DNA of 33,291 nt from Caldilineaceae bacterium (GCA_026989655.1 JALSIX010000008.1:1-33291), one strand, 5' to 3'. Positions 24,571 to 33,107 are shown, numbered from the stretch's first letter. Made by a program: numbers and translations. The notes: generated by a model from the letters alone, not told the origin.

Positions 24571-26202
24571 CTACCCGGTGGGCCGTTCCCCGGCCTGGAT
24601 CCCGGGTCCCGCCTGCTCCACGGCCGGATCCACCTGATCCGCGTAGCGCCGGAAGTTCTCCGCGAACATCCGGGCCAGCCGATCTGCCTGGCGGTCGTAG
24701 GCCTCGGGATCCGGCCACGTGTTGCGGGGCATGAGGATCTCGTCCGGCACCCCCTCCACGTGGACGGGCACGTGGAGGCCGAAGACCGGATCCGGCACGG
24801 TCTCCACCCGTTCCAGTTCCCCGCCCAGGGCCGCCCGGACCATCCGCCGGGTATGGGACAGCCGAATGCGCCGGCCCACGCCGTAGGGGCCACCGCTCCA
24901 CCCGGTGTTCACCAGCCACACGGCGACCCGATGGCGGGTCAGGCGTTCCCCCAGCATGCGGGCGTAGACCGCCGGATGCAGGGGGAGAAAGGGCGCGCCG
25001 AAGCAGGCCGAGAAGACCGGCTGGGGCTCGGTGACCCCTCGTTCGGTCCCGGCCACCTTGGCGGTGTAGCCGCTGAGAAAGTGGTACATGGCCTGTTCCG
25101 GGGTGAGCCGGCTGATGGGCGGAAGCACCCCGAACGCGTCCGCGGTGAGGAAGAAGATATGCCGGGGATGCCCGGCCATGCCCGAGGGATCGGCGCTGGA
25201 GATGTGGGAGATGGGATAGCTGGCCCGGGTGTTCTCCGTGATGGAGTCGTCGTCCAAGTCGATGCGCCGGGTCTCGCTGTGGTAGACCACATTCTCCAGG
25301 ATGGTGCCGAAACGCCGGGTGGTCTGGTAGATCTCCGGCTCGCCCTGGGGATCCAGGCGGATGACCTTGGCGTAGCACCCTCCCTCCAGGTTGAAGATCC
25401 CGTCCTCGCTCCAGCCGTGCTCGTCGTCGCCGATGAGGGTGCGCTCCGGATCCGTGCTCAGGGTGGTCTTGCCCGTGCCGCTCAGGCCGAAGAAGAGGGC
25501 CACATCCTCCCGGTCCCGGCCGTAGTTGGCGCTGCAGTGCATGCTGAGGACGCCCTGGAGGGGCAGGTAGTAGTTCATCGCGCTGAAGATGGATTTCTTG
25601 ATCTCGCCGCTGTAGGCCGTGCCCCCGATGAGGACCAGATGGGCCGCGAAGTTGAGCACGATGAAGGTCTGGCTCCGGGTGCCGTCCTCCTCCGGATCCG
25701 CGTGGAGCCGGGGCAGGTGGAGCACGGTGAAGTCGGGCACGAAGTGCTCCAGAACCTCCGGGTGGAACTCCCGGATGAACATGTTGCGGGCGAAATGGGA
25801 GTGGACCGCGTGCTCGGTGACGATGCGGACCCTGCGCCGGTAGCGGGAATCCGCGCCCACGAAGCCATCGAAGACGAACAGGTCCCGGTTCTGGGTGTAG
25901 GCCCGGGCCTTCCGGTACAGGCCGTTGAACTGTTGGGTGGACATGGCCTGGTTCACCTCGCCCCACCAGATGTTGGACTCGGTGGTGGGCTCTCGCACGA
26001 TGTACCGATCCCGGGGAGAGCGGCCGGTGTGCTCGCCGGTGTGGATGACCAGGGGGCCCAGATGGACCATGGCGCCCTCGCCCCGGCGGATGGCCTCCTC
26101 GTAGAGGCGGGGCGTGGGCAAGTTCCAGTAGACGATGTTCGCGTTGTGGATGCCCAGGTAGTCCAGTTTGTACTGGCTCATGTACGGGCCCAGGTGTTGC
26201 AT
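24571..26202 (-). CDS. pckA: Phosphoenolpyruvate carboxykinase (ATP)
   Basis: 543 aa; converts oxaloacetate and ATP to PEP, CO2 and ADP, the entry to gluconeogenesis. Clear marks: RSPRDRYIV substrate loop (from 61), [12 protein letters not shown] (from 193), kinase P-loop GLSGTGKTT (239-247), the metal/ATP segment [19 protein letters not shown] (from 259), and the C-terminal [12 protein letters not shown] adenine-site region. All belong to the ATP-dependent family, not the GTP one. The ATG at 26202 has AAGGAGG six bases upstream. The small membrane protein gene lies 88 bases before it on the same strand. Confidence 0.97.
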   Translation of the reverse strand: MQHLGPYMSQYKLDYLGIHNANIVYWNLPTPRLYEEAIRRGEGAMVHLGPLVIHTGEHTGRSPRDRYIVREPTTESNIWWGEVNQAMSTQQFNGLYRKARAYTQNRDLFVFDGFVGADSRYRRRVRIVTEHAVHSHFARNMFIREFHPEVLEHFVPDFTVLHLPRLHADPEEDGTRSQTFIVLNFAAHLVLIGGTAYSGEIKKSIFSAMNYYLPLQGVLSMHCSANYGRDREDVALFFGLSGTGKTTLSTDPERTLIGDDEHGWSEDGIFNLEGGCYAKVIRLDPQGEPEIYQTTRRFGTILENVVYHSETRRIDLDDDSITENTRASYPISHISSADPSGMAGHPRHIFFLTADAFGVLPPISRLTPEQAMYHFLSGYTAKVAGTERGVTEPQPVFSACFGAPFLPLHPAVYARMLGERLTRHRVAVWLVNTGWSGGPYGVGRRIRLSHTRRMVRAALGGELERVETVPDPVFGLHVPVHVEGVPDEILMPRNTWPDPEAYDRQADRLARMFAENFRRYADQVDPAVEQAGPGIQAGERPTG

Positions 26203-26289
26203 GGTTGCCTCCTTGTTGGGTGATCGCACCCGTCTCCGACCCCATTGTCAGAGTCAGAGGCTAGGCCGAGGAACAGGAACGCGGTCTCC

Positions 26290-26472
26290 TCATGGGCGGG
26301 AGAGGTGGAGTCGATCCAGCAGGGCGGTGCCCGCGATGCAGACCGCGGCCGTGGCCGGCAACAGGGGATGGACAGCGGTGCCCCGGAGGACCAGGACCAG
26401 ACAGGCCACCAACAGGCCAGCGCCGACCAACAGGAACAGGTTGCTCAACCAGGGCAATCGCACGTGGGGCAC
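26290..26472 (-). CDS. Small two-helix membrane protein
   Basis: 60 aa from a GTG at 26472 with GGAGG seven bases upstream, which is why this start is chosen over an in-frame ATG at 26616 that overlaps the moaB promoter region. Two hydrophobic segments: [21 protein letters not shown] and, after a short loop, [18 protein letters not shown] (the first given as helix about 9-29, the second about 35-52). It ends in basic residues. No family recognised. Same direction as pckA, 87 bases upstream of it. Confidence 0.5.
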   Translation of the reverse strand: MPHVRLPWLSNLFLLVGAGLLVACLVLVLRGTAVHPLLPATAAVCIAGTALLDRLHLSRP

Positions 26473-26588
26473 GGTACGCCTCCGCCAGACGAAGATGGTT
26501 GGCGTCGAGCTGGATGCCCGGGCCACGGAAGCGGTCCGAGGAAGGACATTGGGGACACACCCGAGCAGAGTGGCCCATCCGGGCCCAT

Positions 26589-26594
26589 TATAGT
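26589..26594 (+). promoter_or_regulatory. Possible -10 of the moaB operon
   Basis: TATAGT at 26589-26594 in the stretch CATTATAGTATCC, about 100 bases before moaB. No good -35 at the right distance, so this is tentative. Confidence 0.3.
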
Positions 26595-26697
26595 ATCCTG
26601 GAAAGGGCAAGGCCAAATCCTCGGCCCTCCGAAGTGGGAGAAGGCCGGGGCCCTCTCGGCCCAGACATGCAACCCCTCAGAGCATCCGGAGGAGAGT

Positions 26698-27204
26698 ATG
26701 GGAGCGGAAGACCATCGAAGCCAGGCCGCCCAGACCCAGCGGACGGTCCGAGTCGCCGTGGTCACGGTGAGCGACACCCGGACCCCGGAGACCGATCGCA
26801 GCGGCCAGCTCATCCGCGACCTGGTGGAAAGGGCCGGCCACCAGGTGGTGGGGTACCGGATCGTGCCCGATGAACCCGACGCGGTGGAGGCCGCCCTGGC
26901 GGCCTTCACAGGCACAGCCCAACTGGTGCTCTTCAACGGCGGCACCGGCATCAGCCGACGGGACCGGACCTACGATGTGCTCTCCCGCCGGCTGGAGAAG
27001 GTGCTGCCCGGCTTCGGAGAGCTGTTCCGCATGCTCAGCTACCAGGAGATCGGGGCCGCGGCCATGCTCAGCCGGGCCACGGCCGGCACCTGCCAGGGCT
27101 CTGTGGTGGTGAGCATGCCCGGCTCCCCCCACGCGGTCCGCCTGGCCATGGAAAAGCTCATCCTGCCCGAGATCCAACACCTGGCCTGGGAGCTGGCCCG
27201 CTGA
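26698..27204 (+). CDS. moaB: MoaB/Mog family molybdopterin biosynthesis protein
   Basis: 168 aa. The family adenylates molybdopterin before molybdenum insertion. Conserved sites: the first strand [11 protein letters not shown], the MPT/nucleotide site [16 protein letters not shown] (from 80), [18 protein letters not shown], and the C-terminal MPGSP with following Ala-Val. The ATG at 26698 has GGAGGAG just upstream; the long upstream extension of the frame has no such site. First gene of a plus-strand cluster that also carries XdhC and Cox accessory genes, which makes a role in a molybdenum hydroxylase pathway likely. Confidence 0.92.
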   Translation: MGAEDHRSQAAQTQRTVRVAVVTVSDTRTPETDRSGQLIRDLVERAGHQVVGYRIVPDEPDAVEAALAAFTGTAQLVLFNGGTGISRRDRTYDVLSRRLEKVLPGFGELFRMLSYQEIGAAAMLSRATAGTCQGSVVVSMPGSPHAVRLAMEKLILPEIQHLAWELAR

Positions 27205-27219
27205 GGGGAGGCCGGAGCC

Positions 27220-27927
27220 ATGGAGATGCCCATCGCACCCCGGCTGCTGGGCCTGCTGGCCTTTGGCTTCCTCTTGGGCCTCCAACATGCCCTGGACCCG
27301 GACCACGTGGTAGCCGTCAGCACCCTGGTCAGCGAGACCAAGAGCCTGCGCCGGTCCTCCCTCCTGGGCGTACTGTGGGGGTTGGGCCACACCACCACCC
27401 TGCTGCTGGCCGGGCTAGTGGTCCTGCTGTTGAAGGTGGCCATCCCCGAACGCGTGGCCCTCTCCTTCGAGTTCCTGGTAGGGATCCTGCTGGTGATCCT
27501 GGGCGGCGATGTGGTCCGCCGAGTCTGGCAGGAGCGCCCCCACATCCATCTCCACACCCACGCCGACGGCACCACCCACATCCACCTGCACAGCCACAGA
27601 CACGGCCCGGACCATCATCACGGCCACCGTTCCTACATGGTGGGTCTGGTCCATGGCCTGGCCGGCAGCGCGGCCCTGCTCCTCCTGGTCCTCGGAACCG
27701 TGGACCAGCTGAGCCTGGGCATCCTCTTCATCCTGGTCTTCGGCCTGGGCTCCATCCTGGGGATGTTGGTCACCAGCACGGCCATCGCGCTGCCCTTCGC
27801 CCTCCTGGGGCGGATGGCCCGGGTGGATCGGAGCCTGCGCCTGGTCGCGGGAACCATCAGCATCCTCCTGGGCGTGGCCATCATGGTGGAGATCGGCTGG
27901 TTCGAGGGGCTCCTGCGCCCGCCCTGA
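27220..27927 (+). CDS. Nickel/cobalt transporter-like membrane protein (NicO/UreH type)
   Basis: 235 aa with about six membrane helices. Helix 1 carries QHALDPDHVVAV, the metal-transport signature of NiCoT/UreH-type permeases (H-A-x-D-x-D-H). Helix 2 has LWGLGHTTT, and helix 4 VGLVHGLAGSAALL, each with the expected His. The loop between helices 3 and 4 is very His-rich: about 13 His within 30 residues (about 108-137), probably a metal-binding sensor or chelator. Start is 15 bases after moaB with GGGGAGG upstream, so they form an operon. Either nickel or cobalt uptake or efflux is possible; nickel would not serve the molybdenum enzymes of the cluster. Confidence 0.85.
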   Translation: MEMPIAPRLLGLLAFGFLLGLQHALDPDHVVAVSTLVSETKSLRRSSLLGVLWGLGHTTTLLLAGLVVLLLKVAIPERVALSFEFLVGILLVILGGDVVRRVWQERPHIHLHTHADGTTHIHLHSHRHGPDHHHGHRSYMVGLVHGLAGSAALLLLVLGTVDQLSLGILFILVFGLGSILGMLVTSTAIALPFALLGRMARVDRSLRLVAGTISILLGVAIMVEIGWFEGLLRPP

Positions 27928-27974
27928 GGAGGCATGTTCCCCCGAGTCCCAGACTCCGGCTCGGCGCTTCCGTC

Positions 27975-27983
27975 TGGTATAAT
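27975..27983 (+). promoter_or_regulatory. Extended -10 promoter very close to the GNAT start
   Basis: TGGTATAAT: perfect TATAAT (27978-27983) with TG at 27975-27976. It ends nine bases before the ATG at 27993, so an mRNA started at the usual distance would have only a few bases before the start codon. Confidence 0.55.
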
Positions 27984-27992
27984 GGAGGCAGG

Positions 27993-28451
27993 ATGATCCA
28001 CTACACGGACACGCTGGAGGACATCGCGCCGGATCATCTGCAGGGGTTCTTCGTGGGCTGGCCCAACCCGCCCAGCCCCGAGACCCACCTGCGGCTGCTC
28101 CGGGGAAGCGACGCGGTGGTCTTGGCCCTGGACAGCCAGGCCGACCGGGTGGTGGGCTTCGTCACGGCCATCAGCGACGGCGTCCTGAGCGCGTACATCC
28201 CCCTCCTGGAGGTCCTGCCCTCATACCAGGGCCGGGGCATCGGCCAGGAACTCATGCGTCGGATCCTGCGCCGCCTGGATGGGCTGTACATGGTAGACCT
28301 GGTGTGCGATCCAGACCGCCAAGGCTTCTACGCCCGCTTCGGCATGCGACCTGCCCATGCCATGATCCTCCGGCACTACCGCCTTCAATCCGGCCGCGAG
28401 GACAGAGGCCCCGACCCGACACCATCCCGGGGGCCGGGCCAGAGGCCCTGA
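27993..28451 (+). CDS. GNAT family N-acetyltransferase
   Basis: 152 aa. Acetyl-CoA-binding motif A reads LEVLPSYQGRGIGQELMRRIL, with the Q-x-x-G-x-G pyrophosphate loop (the motif spans about 71-91). Motif B follows with the usual FYARFGM. The N-terminal region carries WPNPPSPETHLRLL, seen in small chloroflexal and actinobacterial GNATs of unknown target. The C-terminus ends in a short Pro/Arg/Gly-rich tail. GGAGG lies before the ATG at 27993, but the nearby TATAAT may place the RNA start past it. Target of acetylation unknown. Confidence 0.88.
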   Translation: MIHYTDTLEDIAPDHLQGFFVGWPNPPSPETHLRLLRGSDAVVLALDSQADRVVGFVTAISDGVLSAYIPLLEVLPSYQGRGIGQELMRRILRRLDGLYMVDLVCDPDRQGFYARFGMRPAHAMILRHYRLQSGREDRGPDPTPSRGPGQRP

Positions 28452-28481
28452 TAGGTTCAACCCGATCCCGGTGAAGCGACC

Positions 28482-29396
28482 ATGACCCGAACTGTGGAAT
28501 CCATCGATCAGATTGTCCAGGCCCTGAAGGACCACATGTACATCGCGGACCGGAGCCTGGCCACGGCCATCTTCCTGGCCCTGAAGCTGGGGCGCCCCCT
28601 CTTCCTGGAAGGGGAGCCCGGCGTGGGCAAGACCGAGGTGGCCAAGGTCCTGGCAGACCTGCTGGACCGTCCCCTGATCCGGCTCCAGTGCTACGAGGGC
28701 CTGGACGTGAACACCGCGGTCTACGAGTGGAACTACACCCGGCAGATGCTCCAGATCCGCCTGATGGAGGCCGCGGGCACCGCCCGCGACCAACACGCGG
28801 TGGACGGTCTCTTCAGCGAGGAGTTCCTGCTCAAGCGCCCCCTCCTCCAGGCCCTGGAATCCAGGAACGGCCGGGCCCCGGTGCTCCTCATCGACGAGCT
28901 GGACCGAGCCGACGAGGAGTTCGAGGCCTTCCTCCTGGAGGTCCTGTCCGACTTCCAGATCACCGTGCCCGAGCTCGGCACCATCCGGGCCCAGGAGCCC
29001 CCGGTGGTGGTCATCACCTCCAACCGCACCCGAGAGATCCACGACGCGCTGAAACGGCGCTGCCTCTACCACTGGATCGACTACCCCGGCTTCGAGAAGG
29101 AATACCAGATCGTCCTGGCCAAGGTGCCCCAGGCCCCGGACCGGCTGGCCCGCCAGGTGGTGGGCTTCGTCCAGGCCCTGCGCGGGGAGGAGCTCTACAA
29201 GCTGCCCGGCGTGGCCGAGACCTTGGACTGGGTCACCGCGCTGGTGGCCCTGGACCAGGAGGAGCTCACCGAGGAGGCGATCCAGGAGACCCTGGGCGTG
29301 CTGCTCAAGTACCGGGACGATATCCAGCGGATCCGGGGCGAGACGGTCCGCCAGCTCCTGGAGCGCCTGCAACAGGGCGAGGCCCTGGGCCTGTGA
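28482..29396 (+). CDS. MoxR-type AAA ATPase, CoxD-like
   Basis: 304 aa. Walker A GEPGVGKT (44-51), Walker B LLIDELD (135-141), sensor 1 in VVITSNRTREI and the lid helical domain from about 210. MoxR ATPases act as chaperones that insert metal cofactors, together with a VWA protein. CoxD of Oligotropha helps build the CuSMo site of CO dehydrogenase, and this one is followed by a CoxE-like VWA gene and XdhC genes, so it is likely the same kind of maturation ATPase. It lies 30 bases after the GNAT gene. No strong ribosome binding site before the ATG. Confidence 0.9.
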   Translation: MTRTVESIDQIVQALKDHMYIADRSLATAIFLALKLGRPLFLEGEPGVGKTEVAKVLADLLDRPLIRLQCYEGLDVNTAVYEWNYTRQMLQIRLMEAAGTARDQHAVDGLFSEEFLLKRPLLQALESRNGRAPVLLIDELDRADEEFEAFLLEVLSDFQITVPELGTIRAQEPPVVVITSNRTREIHDALKRRCLYHWIDYPGFEKEYQIVLAKVPQAPDRLARQVVGFVQALRGEELYKLPGVAETLDWVTALVALDQEELTEEAIQETLGVLLKYRDDIQRIRGETVRQLLERLQQGEALGL

Positions 29397-29469
29397 CCTC
29401 GAGCCCCGGCGCCGAGGGCCCCACCCGGAAAGGGGCCCAGGCCGCCCCCAGAAAGCTGCCACCGGCACC

Positions 29470-30705
29470 ATGATGAGCGCCCTCCCCGAGACCGCACCGG
29501 AGCCCACACCCCCCCACCCCGCGGGAAAGGGGCAGTTGCTGCGCAACATCGTCCACTTTGCCCGGCTGCTCCGAGCCCTGGGCATGGACGTGACCCCCAC
29601 CCAGATCCTGGACCTGGTGGCCGCGCTGGAGCACATGGACCTGGGCGCGAAGCAGGACGTGAAGGCCGCGGCCCGGGCCATCCTGGTGGGGCGCCGGGAG
29701 CATCTGGAGCTCTTCGACGAGGCCTTCGAGCTCTTCTGGCGGGCCCATCGCCACCGCTTTCCCCGGGTGGACCTGGGCCAACTCCTGCGCAAACGGCCGG
29801 CCCCCCAGGAGCTCCTGCGCATGGCCGAGCCGCCCTCCAAGGGGAAGGGCCAGGAGCCGGAGCCCGATCCGGAGCCGGAGCTCGACAAGATCTTCACCTG
29901 GAGCGACACCGAGGTCCTGCGCCGCAAGGACTTCGCCCGCATGAGCGAGTACGAGCTGGCCCAGGTCAAGGCCCTGATGGAGGAGATGCGCTGGGACCTG
30001 GACACCCGACGCAGCCGACGGCTGGAGCGGGCCCGAGCCGGTGCTCAACTGGACCTGCGGCGCACCTTTCGGCGCAATACCCGCTACGGCGGCGAGCCGT
30101 TGGAACTGGCCTGGCGACAGCGGAAGGAGAAACGCCGCCCCATCGTGGCCCTGTGCGACATCAGCGGCTCCATGGACCGTTACTCCCGGGTCCTGCTCCA
30201 GTTCCTGTACGCCATCACCCACAGCCTGGGGCGAGTGGAGGCCTTTGTCTTCGGCACCCGGCTGACCCGGATCACCCGCCAGCTCCGCATCCGGGACATC
30301 GACCAGGCCGTGGACGCGGCCGCATCCCAGGTGGAGGACTGGGCCGGGGGCACCCGCATCGGCGAGGCCGTCCGCAGCTTCAACCGCCACTGGGCCCGGC
30401 GGGTCCTGGGCCAGGGGGCCATGGTGCTCATCATCAGCGATGGCTGGGACCGGGGGGATCCGGAGCTCCTGGGCCAGGAGATGGACCGGCTCCACCGGAG
30501 CTGTCACCGGCTGATCTGGCTCAACCCCCTGCTGGGCTCACCGGGCTACGAACCGTTGACCCGAGGCATCCAGGCTGCGCTTCCCCATGTGGACGAGTTC
30601 CTGCCCGTCCACAACCTGGTGAGCCTGGAGCAGTTGGCCCAGGTGTTGCGAGGGGACGCTCCGCGGCGCCATGGATGGCGTGTCCGGCCCCGGCGGACAG
30701 GGTAG
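29470..30705 (+). CDS. VWA domain protein, CoxE-like
   Basis: 411 aa. The C-terminal von Willebrand A domain has the metal site DISGS (230-234) with Asp230, Ser232 and Ser234, later Thr in GGT and ISDGWD, so the MIDAS is complete. The N-terminal half is helical; LRALGMDVTPTQILDLV is typical of CoxE. A low-complexity acidic Pro/Glu stretch (EPEPDPEPE, about 129-138) links the halves. CoxE partners with the MoxR-type CoxD ATPase in assembling the Mo-Cu site. Two adjacent ATGs (29470, 29473) start it 73 bases after the ATPase stop. Confidence 0.9.
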   Translation: MMSALPETAPEPTPPHPAGKGQLLRNIVHFARLLRALGMDVTPTQILDLVAALEHMDLGAKQDVKAAARAILVGRREHLELFDEAFELFWRAHRHRFPRVDLGQLLRKRPAPQELLRMAEPPSKGKGQEPEPDPEPELDKIFTWSDTEVLRRKDFARMSEYELAQVKALMEEMRWDLDTRRSRRLERARAGAQLDLRRTFRRNTRYGGEPLELAWRQRKEKRRPIVALCDISGSMDRYSRVLLQFLYAITHSLGRVEAFVFGTRLTRITRQLRIRDIDQAVDAAASQVEDWAGGTRIGEAVRSFNRHWARRVLGQGAMVLIISDGWDRGDPELLGQEMDRLHRSCHRLIWLNPLLGSPGYEPLTRGIQAALPHVDEFLPVHNLVSLEQLAQVLRGDAPRRHGWRVRPRRTG

Positions 30706-30823
30706 GGGCGGCGGCTGGCCCGCTCTTCGAACGGCGCCCAGCTCCCCTCCTTCGGCCTCCTTTTTCCGATACACAGCCGTTCACAGCCGAGAGCTTCGTT
30801 CGCAACAGGACATCTTTCCAACC

Positions 30824-31150
30824 ATGCGCGAGGTGATCCACCCTATCCAACGTTGGCAGGCCCAGGGAAAACAGGTGGCCCTGGCCACTGTGGTGAAGGT
30901 CTACGGCTCTGCCCCCCGGCCCCTGGGCGCGAAGATGGCCATCTCCGAGGCCGGGGAGATGGCCGGGTCGGTGAGCGGCGGCTGCGTGGAGGCCGCGGTG
31001 ATCCAGGAAGCCCTGGAGGTCCTCCGCACCGGCCAGCCCCGCCTCGTTCCCTTCGGCATCTCCGACCAGGATGCCTGGGAGGTGGGCCTGGCCTGCGGCG
31101 GCACCATCGAGGTCTTTGTGGAGCCATGGAACGGGGGAGAGGGTCCGTGA
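30824..31150 (+). CDS. XdhC/CoxI family protein, N-terminal domain only
   Basis: 108 aa. Carries the XdhC_CoxI domain: VALATVVKVYGSAPRPLGAK (about 19-38) and SVSGGCVEAAV with the conserved Cys. XdhC binds molybdenum cofactor and delivers its sulfurated form to xanthine dehydrogenase-type enzymes. In many bacteria this domain is fused to a C-terminal Rossmann domain; here that part is in the next gene, which overlaps by four bases (GTGA). ATG at 30824. Part of the same cluster as coxD/coxE-like genes, 118 bases downstream of the VWA gene. Confidence 0.9.
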   Translation: MREVIHPIQRWQAQGKQVALATVVKVYGSAPRPLGAKMAISEAGEMAGSVSGGCVEAAVIQEALEVLRTGQPRLVPFGISDQDAWEVGLACGGTIEVFVEPWNGGEGP

Positions 31151-31890
31151 GCCGGAACAAGCGCTCCCCGGCCCAGGCCTTTGTGGACGCGGTGGCCGCG
31201 GATCGGCTGGCCGCCCTGGCCACCGTCATCCGAGGACCCACCCTGGGCCGCAAGCTCTTCGTGCCCCTCCAGGGAGAACCCTTGGGCACCTTGGGCCATC
31301 CCACCCTGGACCGGGCTGTGCTGGCCGCGGCCCGCGAGGCCCTGACTGCCCAGCAGCCCCGCCGTCTGGCGCCCCAGGAGGACACGGAGGTCTTCATCGA
31401 CGTCCACGTGCCTCGTCCTACCCTGGTCATCGTGGGGGCCGTGCACATCGCCATCCCCCTGGTGACCTTTGCCAAGACCCTGGGCTTCCGCACGGTGGTG
31501 GTGGATGCCCGCTCGGCCTTCGCCACCCCGGAACGCTTCGCCCACGCAGACGAGCTGATCATCCGCTGGCCCGCGGACGTCCTCGCGGAGATGACCCTGG
31601 ACGAGACCACCTACGTGGTCACCCTGACCCACGACGAAAAGCTGGACAACCCGGCCCTGGTGGAGGCCCTTCGTCGCCCCGTACGCTACATCGGTGCGCT
31701 GGGATCCCGCCGAACCCATGCCCGGCGGGTGGAGGCCCTGAGGGCCGCGGGGATCCCCCCGGAGCAGATCGCCCGCATCCACGCGCCCATCGGCCTGGAC
31801 CTGGGCGGCCGCAGCCCGGAGGAGATCGCCCTGGCCATCATGGCCGAGATCGTGGCCGTGCGCAACCGGGGGCCGGGAGGAAGCCCATGA
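31147..31890 (+). CDS. XdhC family protein with C-terminal Rossmann domain
   Basis: 247 aa from a GTG that overlaps the previous stop. The first 85 residues are a diverged XdhC_CoxI-like domain that has lost the Cys of the partner's SGGCVE (it reads LGTLGHPTLDR there). The rest is the XdhC C-terminal Rossmann domain: LVIVGAVHIAIPLVTFAKTL (about 98-117), DELIIRWPADVL, VVTLTHDEKLDNPAL, then YIGALGSRRTHARR, and the end HAPIGLDLGGRSPEEIALAI. The conserved GAGHV-like turn reads GAVHI. The two XdhC proteins probably act as a pair, one with the Cys, the other with the nucleotide fold. Last gene of the cluster; a repeat-bounded segment follows. Confidence 0.9.
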   Translation: MSRNKRSPAQAFVDAVAADRLAALATVIRGPTLGRKLFVPLQGEPLGTLGHPTLDRAVLAAAREALTAQQPRRLAPQEDTEVFIDVHVPRPTLVIVGAVHIAIPLVTFAKTLGFRTVVVDARSAFATPERFAHADELIIRWPADVLAEMTLDETTYVVTLTHDEKLDNPALVEALRRPVRYIGALGSRRTHARRVEALRAAGIPPEQIARIHAPIGLDLGGRSPEEIALAIMAEIVAVRNRGPGGSP

Positions 31891-31896
31891 CAACGG

Positions 31897-31928
31897 GAGT
31901 GGTTGCCAAGCAAGGAAAGCTTAAAAAT
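31897..31928. repeat. Direct repeat R1, copy 1
   Basis: 32 bases, 29 identical to 33260-33291, with the last 22 (CAAGCAAGGAAAGCTTAAAAAT) exact. It starts seven bases after the xdhC-like stop. AT-rich at the right end, unlike its surroundings. Confidence 0.85.
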
Positions 31929-31970
31929 TGGAGCCCTGGCCGTGTAACAGTACTGCTGTGGCGGCGCGAT

Positions 31971-32007
31971 AGTTCAGTTCGTAGTGCGCGCTTCAGCGCG
32001 TGCCCGA
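31971..32007. repeat. Direct repeat R2, copy 1
   Basis: 37 bases identical to 33108-33144. It contains the palindrome CGCGCTTCAGCGCG. Read on the minus strand in one frame it encodes GHALKRALRTEL. Probably a dispersed REP-like element rather than coding. Confidence 0.85.
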
Positions 32008-32080
32008 GGCAAGGGCTCAAGGGGGCGCTGTCGCGTTGGTGGCCTTGTACGAAACCCACCTGCGGGAAACTGCTGCGGCA

Positions 32081-32320
32081 TTACCTCATGCGCGCCTTGA
32101 GATAGAGCGCGGCCCCGGTGATAAAGATGGCGACGGGCACGATCCGAGTCCATCCGAAACCAGGATTTCCCGAGAGATATAGAAACACAAAAGGCGACAT
32201 GAACACACTGGCCAGTACGAGGTAGAGCGGAGTGTGTTTCACGGTGGCAACGATCAAGCACCCGATGCCGATTAGAAAGGAGATGTCGAGCACCAATGGA
32301 ATGAGCAACTCGGTGTCCAT
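32081..32320 (-). CDS. Small three-helix membrane protein
   Basis: 79 aa with three hydrophobic segments: about 5-27 (LLIPLVLDISFLIGIGCLIV), 31-51 (PLYLVLASVFMSPFVFLYL) and 59-76 (RIVPVAIFITGAALYLKA). The ATG at 32320 has TGAGGG about seven bases upstream. Codon use and GC are clearly lower than in the genes to the left. It lies 94 bases downstream of the broken secreted-protein gene on the same strand. No family recognised. Confidence 0.55.
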   Translation of the reverse strand: MDTELLIPLVLDISFLIGIGCLIVATVKHTPLYLVLASVFMSPFVFLYLSGNPGFGWTRIVPVAIFITGAALYLKARMR

Positions 32321-32414
32321 GGATATCCCTCAACGGTAAGCCAAATTTCGCAAGCCTGTATGTTGCAAGGTTCCCACTCAGGTAGGGAGACTACCCCGCA
32401 AAGTGCACTGGCTT

Positions 32415-33085
32415 TCAATTCAAGGTTACGGTGTGGAAAATAAGCCAAGATGCTTCCCCTGCATCCCAATACGAGGTCTGATAGGTGTAGTTCCCTGAGT
32501 TTGTCCCACATATTTTGATCCAGTGATATGATTCTGTTGATTGATCTGCATTCCCGAAATCCCAGTTTATATAATCTCCGATAGCCCAGTTGCAAACCTC
32601 GGAGTTGGCGTTGAAATATGTGGGGCTGTTATTTGAACAGAAGGTTGTAAACCAATGCGTATTTGCTGGGCTGGGATTTGCAGCCCAACAGGCATCATTG
32701 TACTCTGTCCATTGCACGGTACTACCGTTGTAATTCCAGCGCAGGAAGTTCGTTGTTGTTGCAAGCGTTAACCAGGCAGGATCTTTGGTATGCATCGATA
32801 CGGAGTACTCCGTTACGCAAAATGGATGCCGTGACTGCATACAAGTTTAGTTGCGCCGCAACAGCAGTAGAAAGTTCGGTCTCGGGCTGGAGATAAATTA
32901 ATTACCCTAATTACGTCAACGTTTTGCCCTATGCTATTGGACGCGCTATTGCTCACACTGGGCAGGAACACCCGGTGGACAGGCGCGTCTCCGTCACTGT
33001 CGGTAGATCCGGACTGGGCCCGGACTGTCGAGACGCCACCCAACACCAGGCTAACACACAACAATACCGTGAGCAACTGCTTCAT
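32415..33085 (-). pseudogene. Secreted protein gene split by a -1 frameshift
   Basis: The ATG at 33085 has AAAGGAGG upstream and begins a signal peptide (MKQLLTVLLCVSLVLGG...RAQ), then HRVFLPSV, a motif shared with the FG-GAP protein's C-terminus. This frame stops at 32813 after 90 codons. The adjacent frame is open from about 32840 to 32415 and encodes a Trp/Asn/Thr-rich, Cys-containing beta-type domain of about 130 residues. Adding one base to the four-T run (minus strand; AAAA at 32819-32822) joins them smoothly as ...SHGIHFCVTEYSVSM..., a protein of about 223 aa. Either a sequencing error in a homopolymer or a recent inactivation; a programmed frameshift is less likely. Family unknown. 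Confidence 0.7.
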
Positions 33086-33107
33086 GATTATCCTCCTTTG
33101 GCGCCGA

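Noticed and set aside
31962-32010. R2 looks like a tRNA 5' half (TAGTTCAGTTCGTAG)
   Set aside because: No T-arm or matching acceptor strand follows, and the copies are identical repeats, so a tRNA gene is not supported.
32813-32840. Programmed -1 frameshift in the secreted-protein gene
   Set aside because: There is only a T4 run and no X-XXY-YYZ slippery heptamer with a following stem-loop; an indel is simpler.
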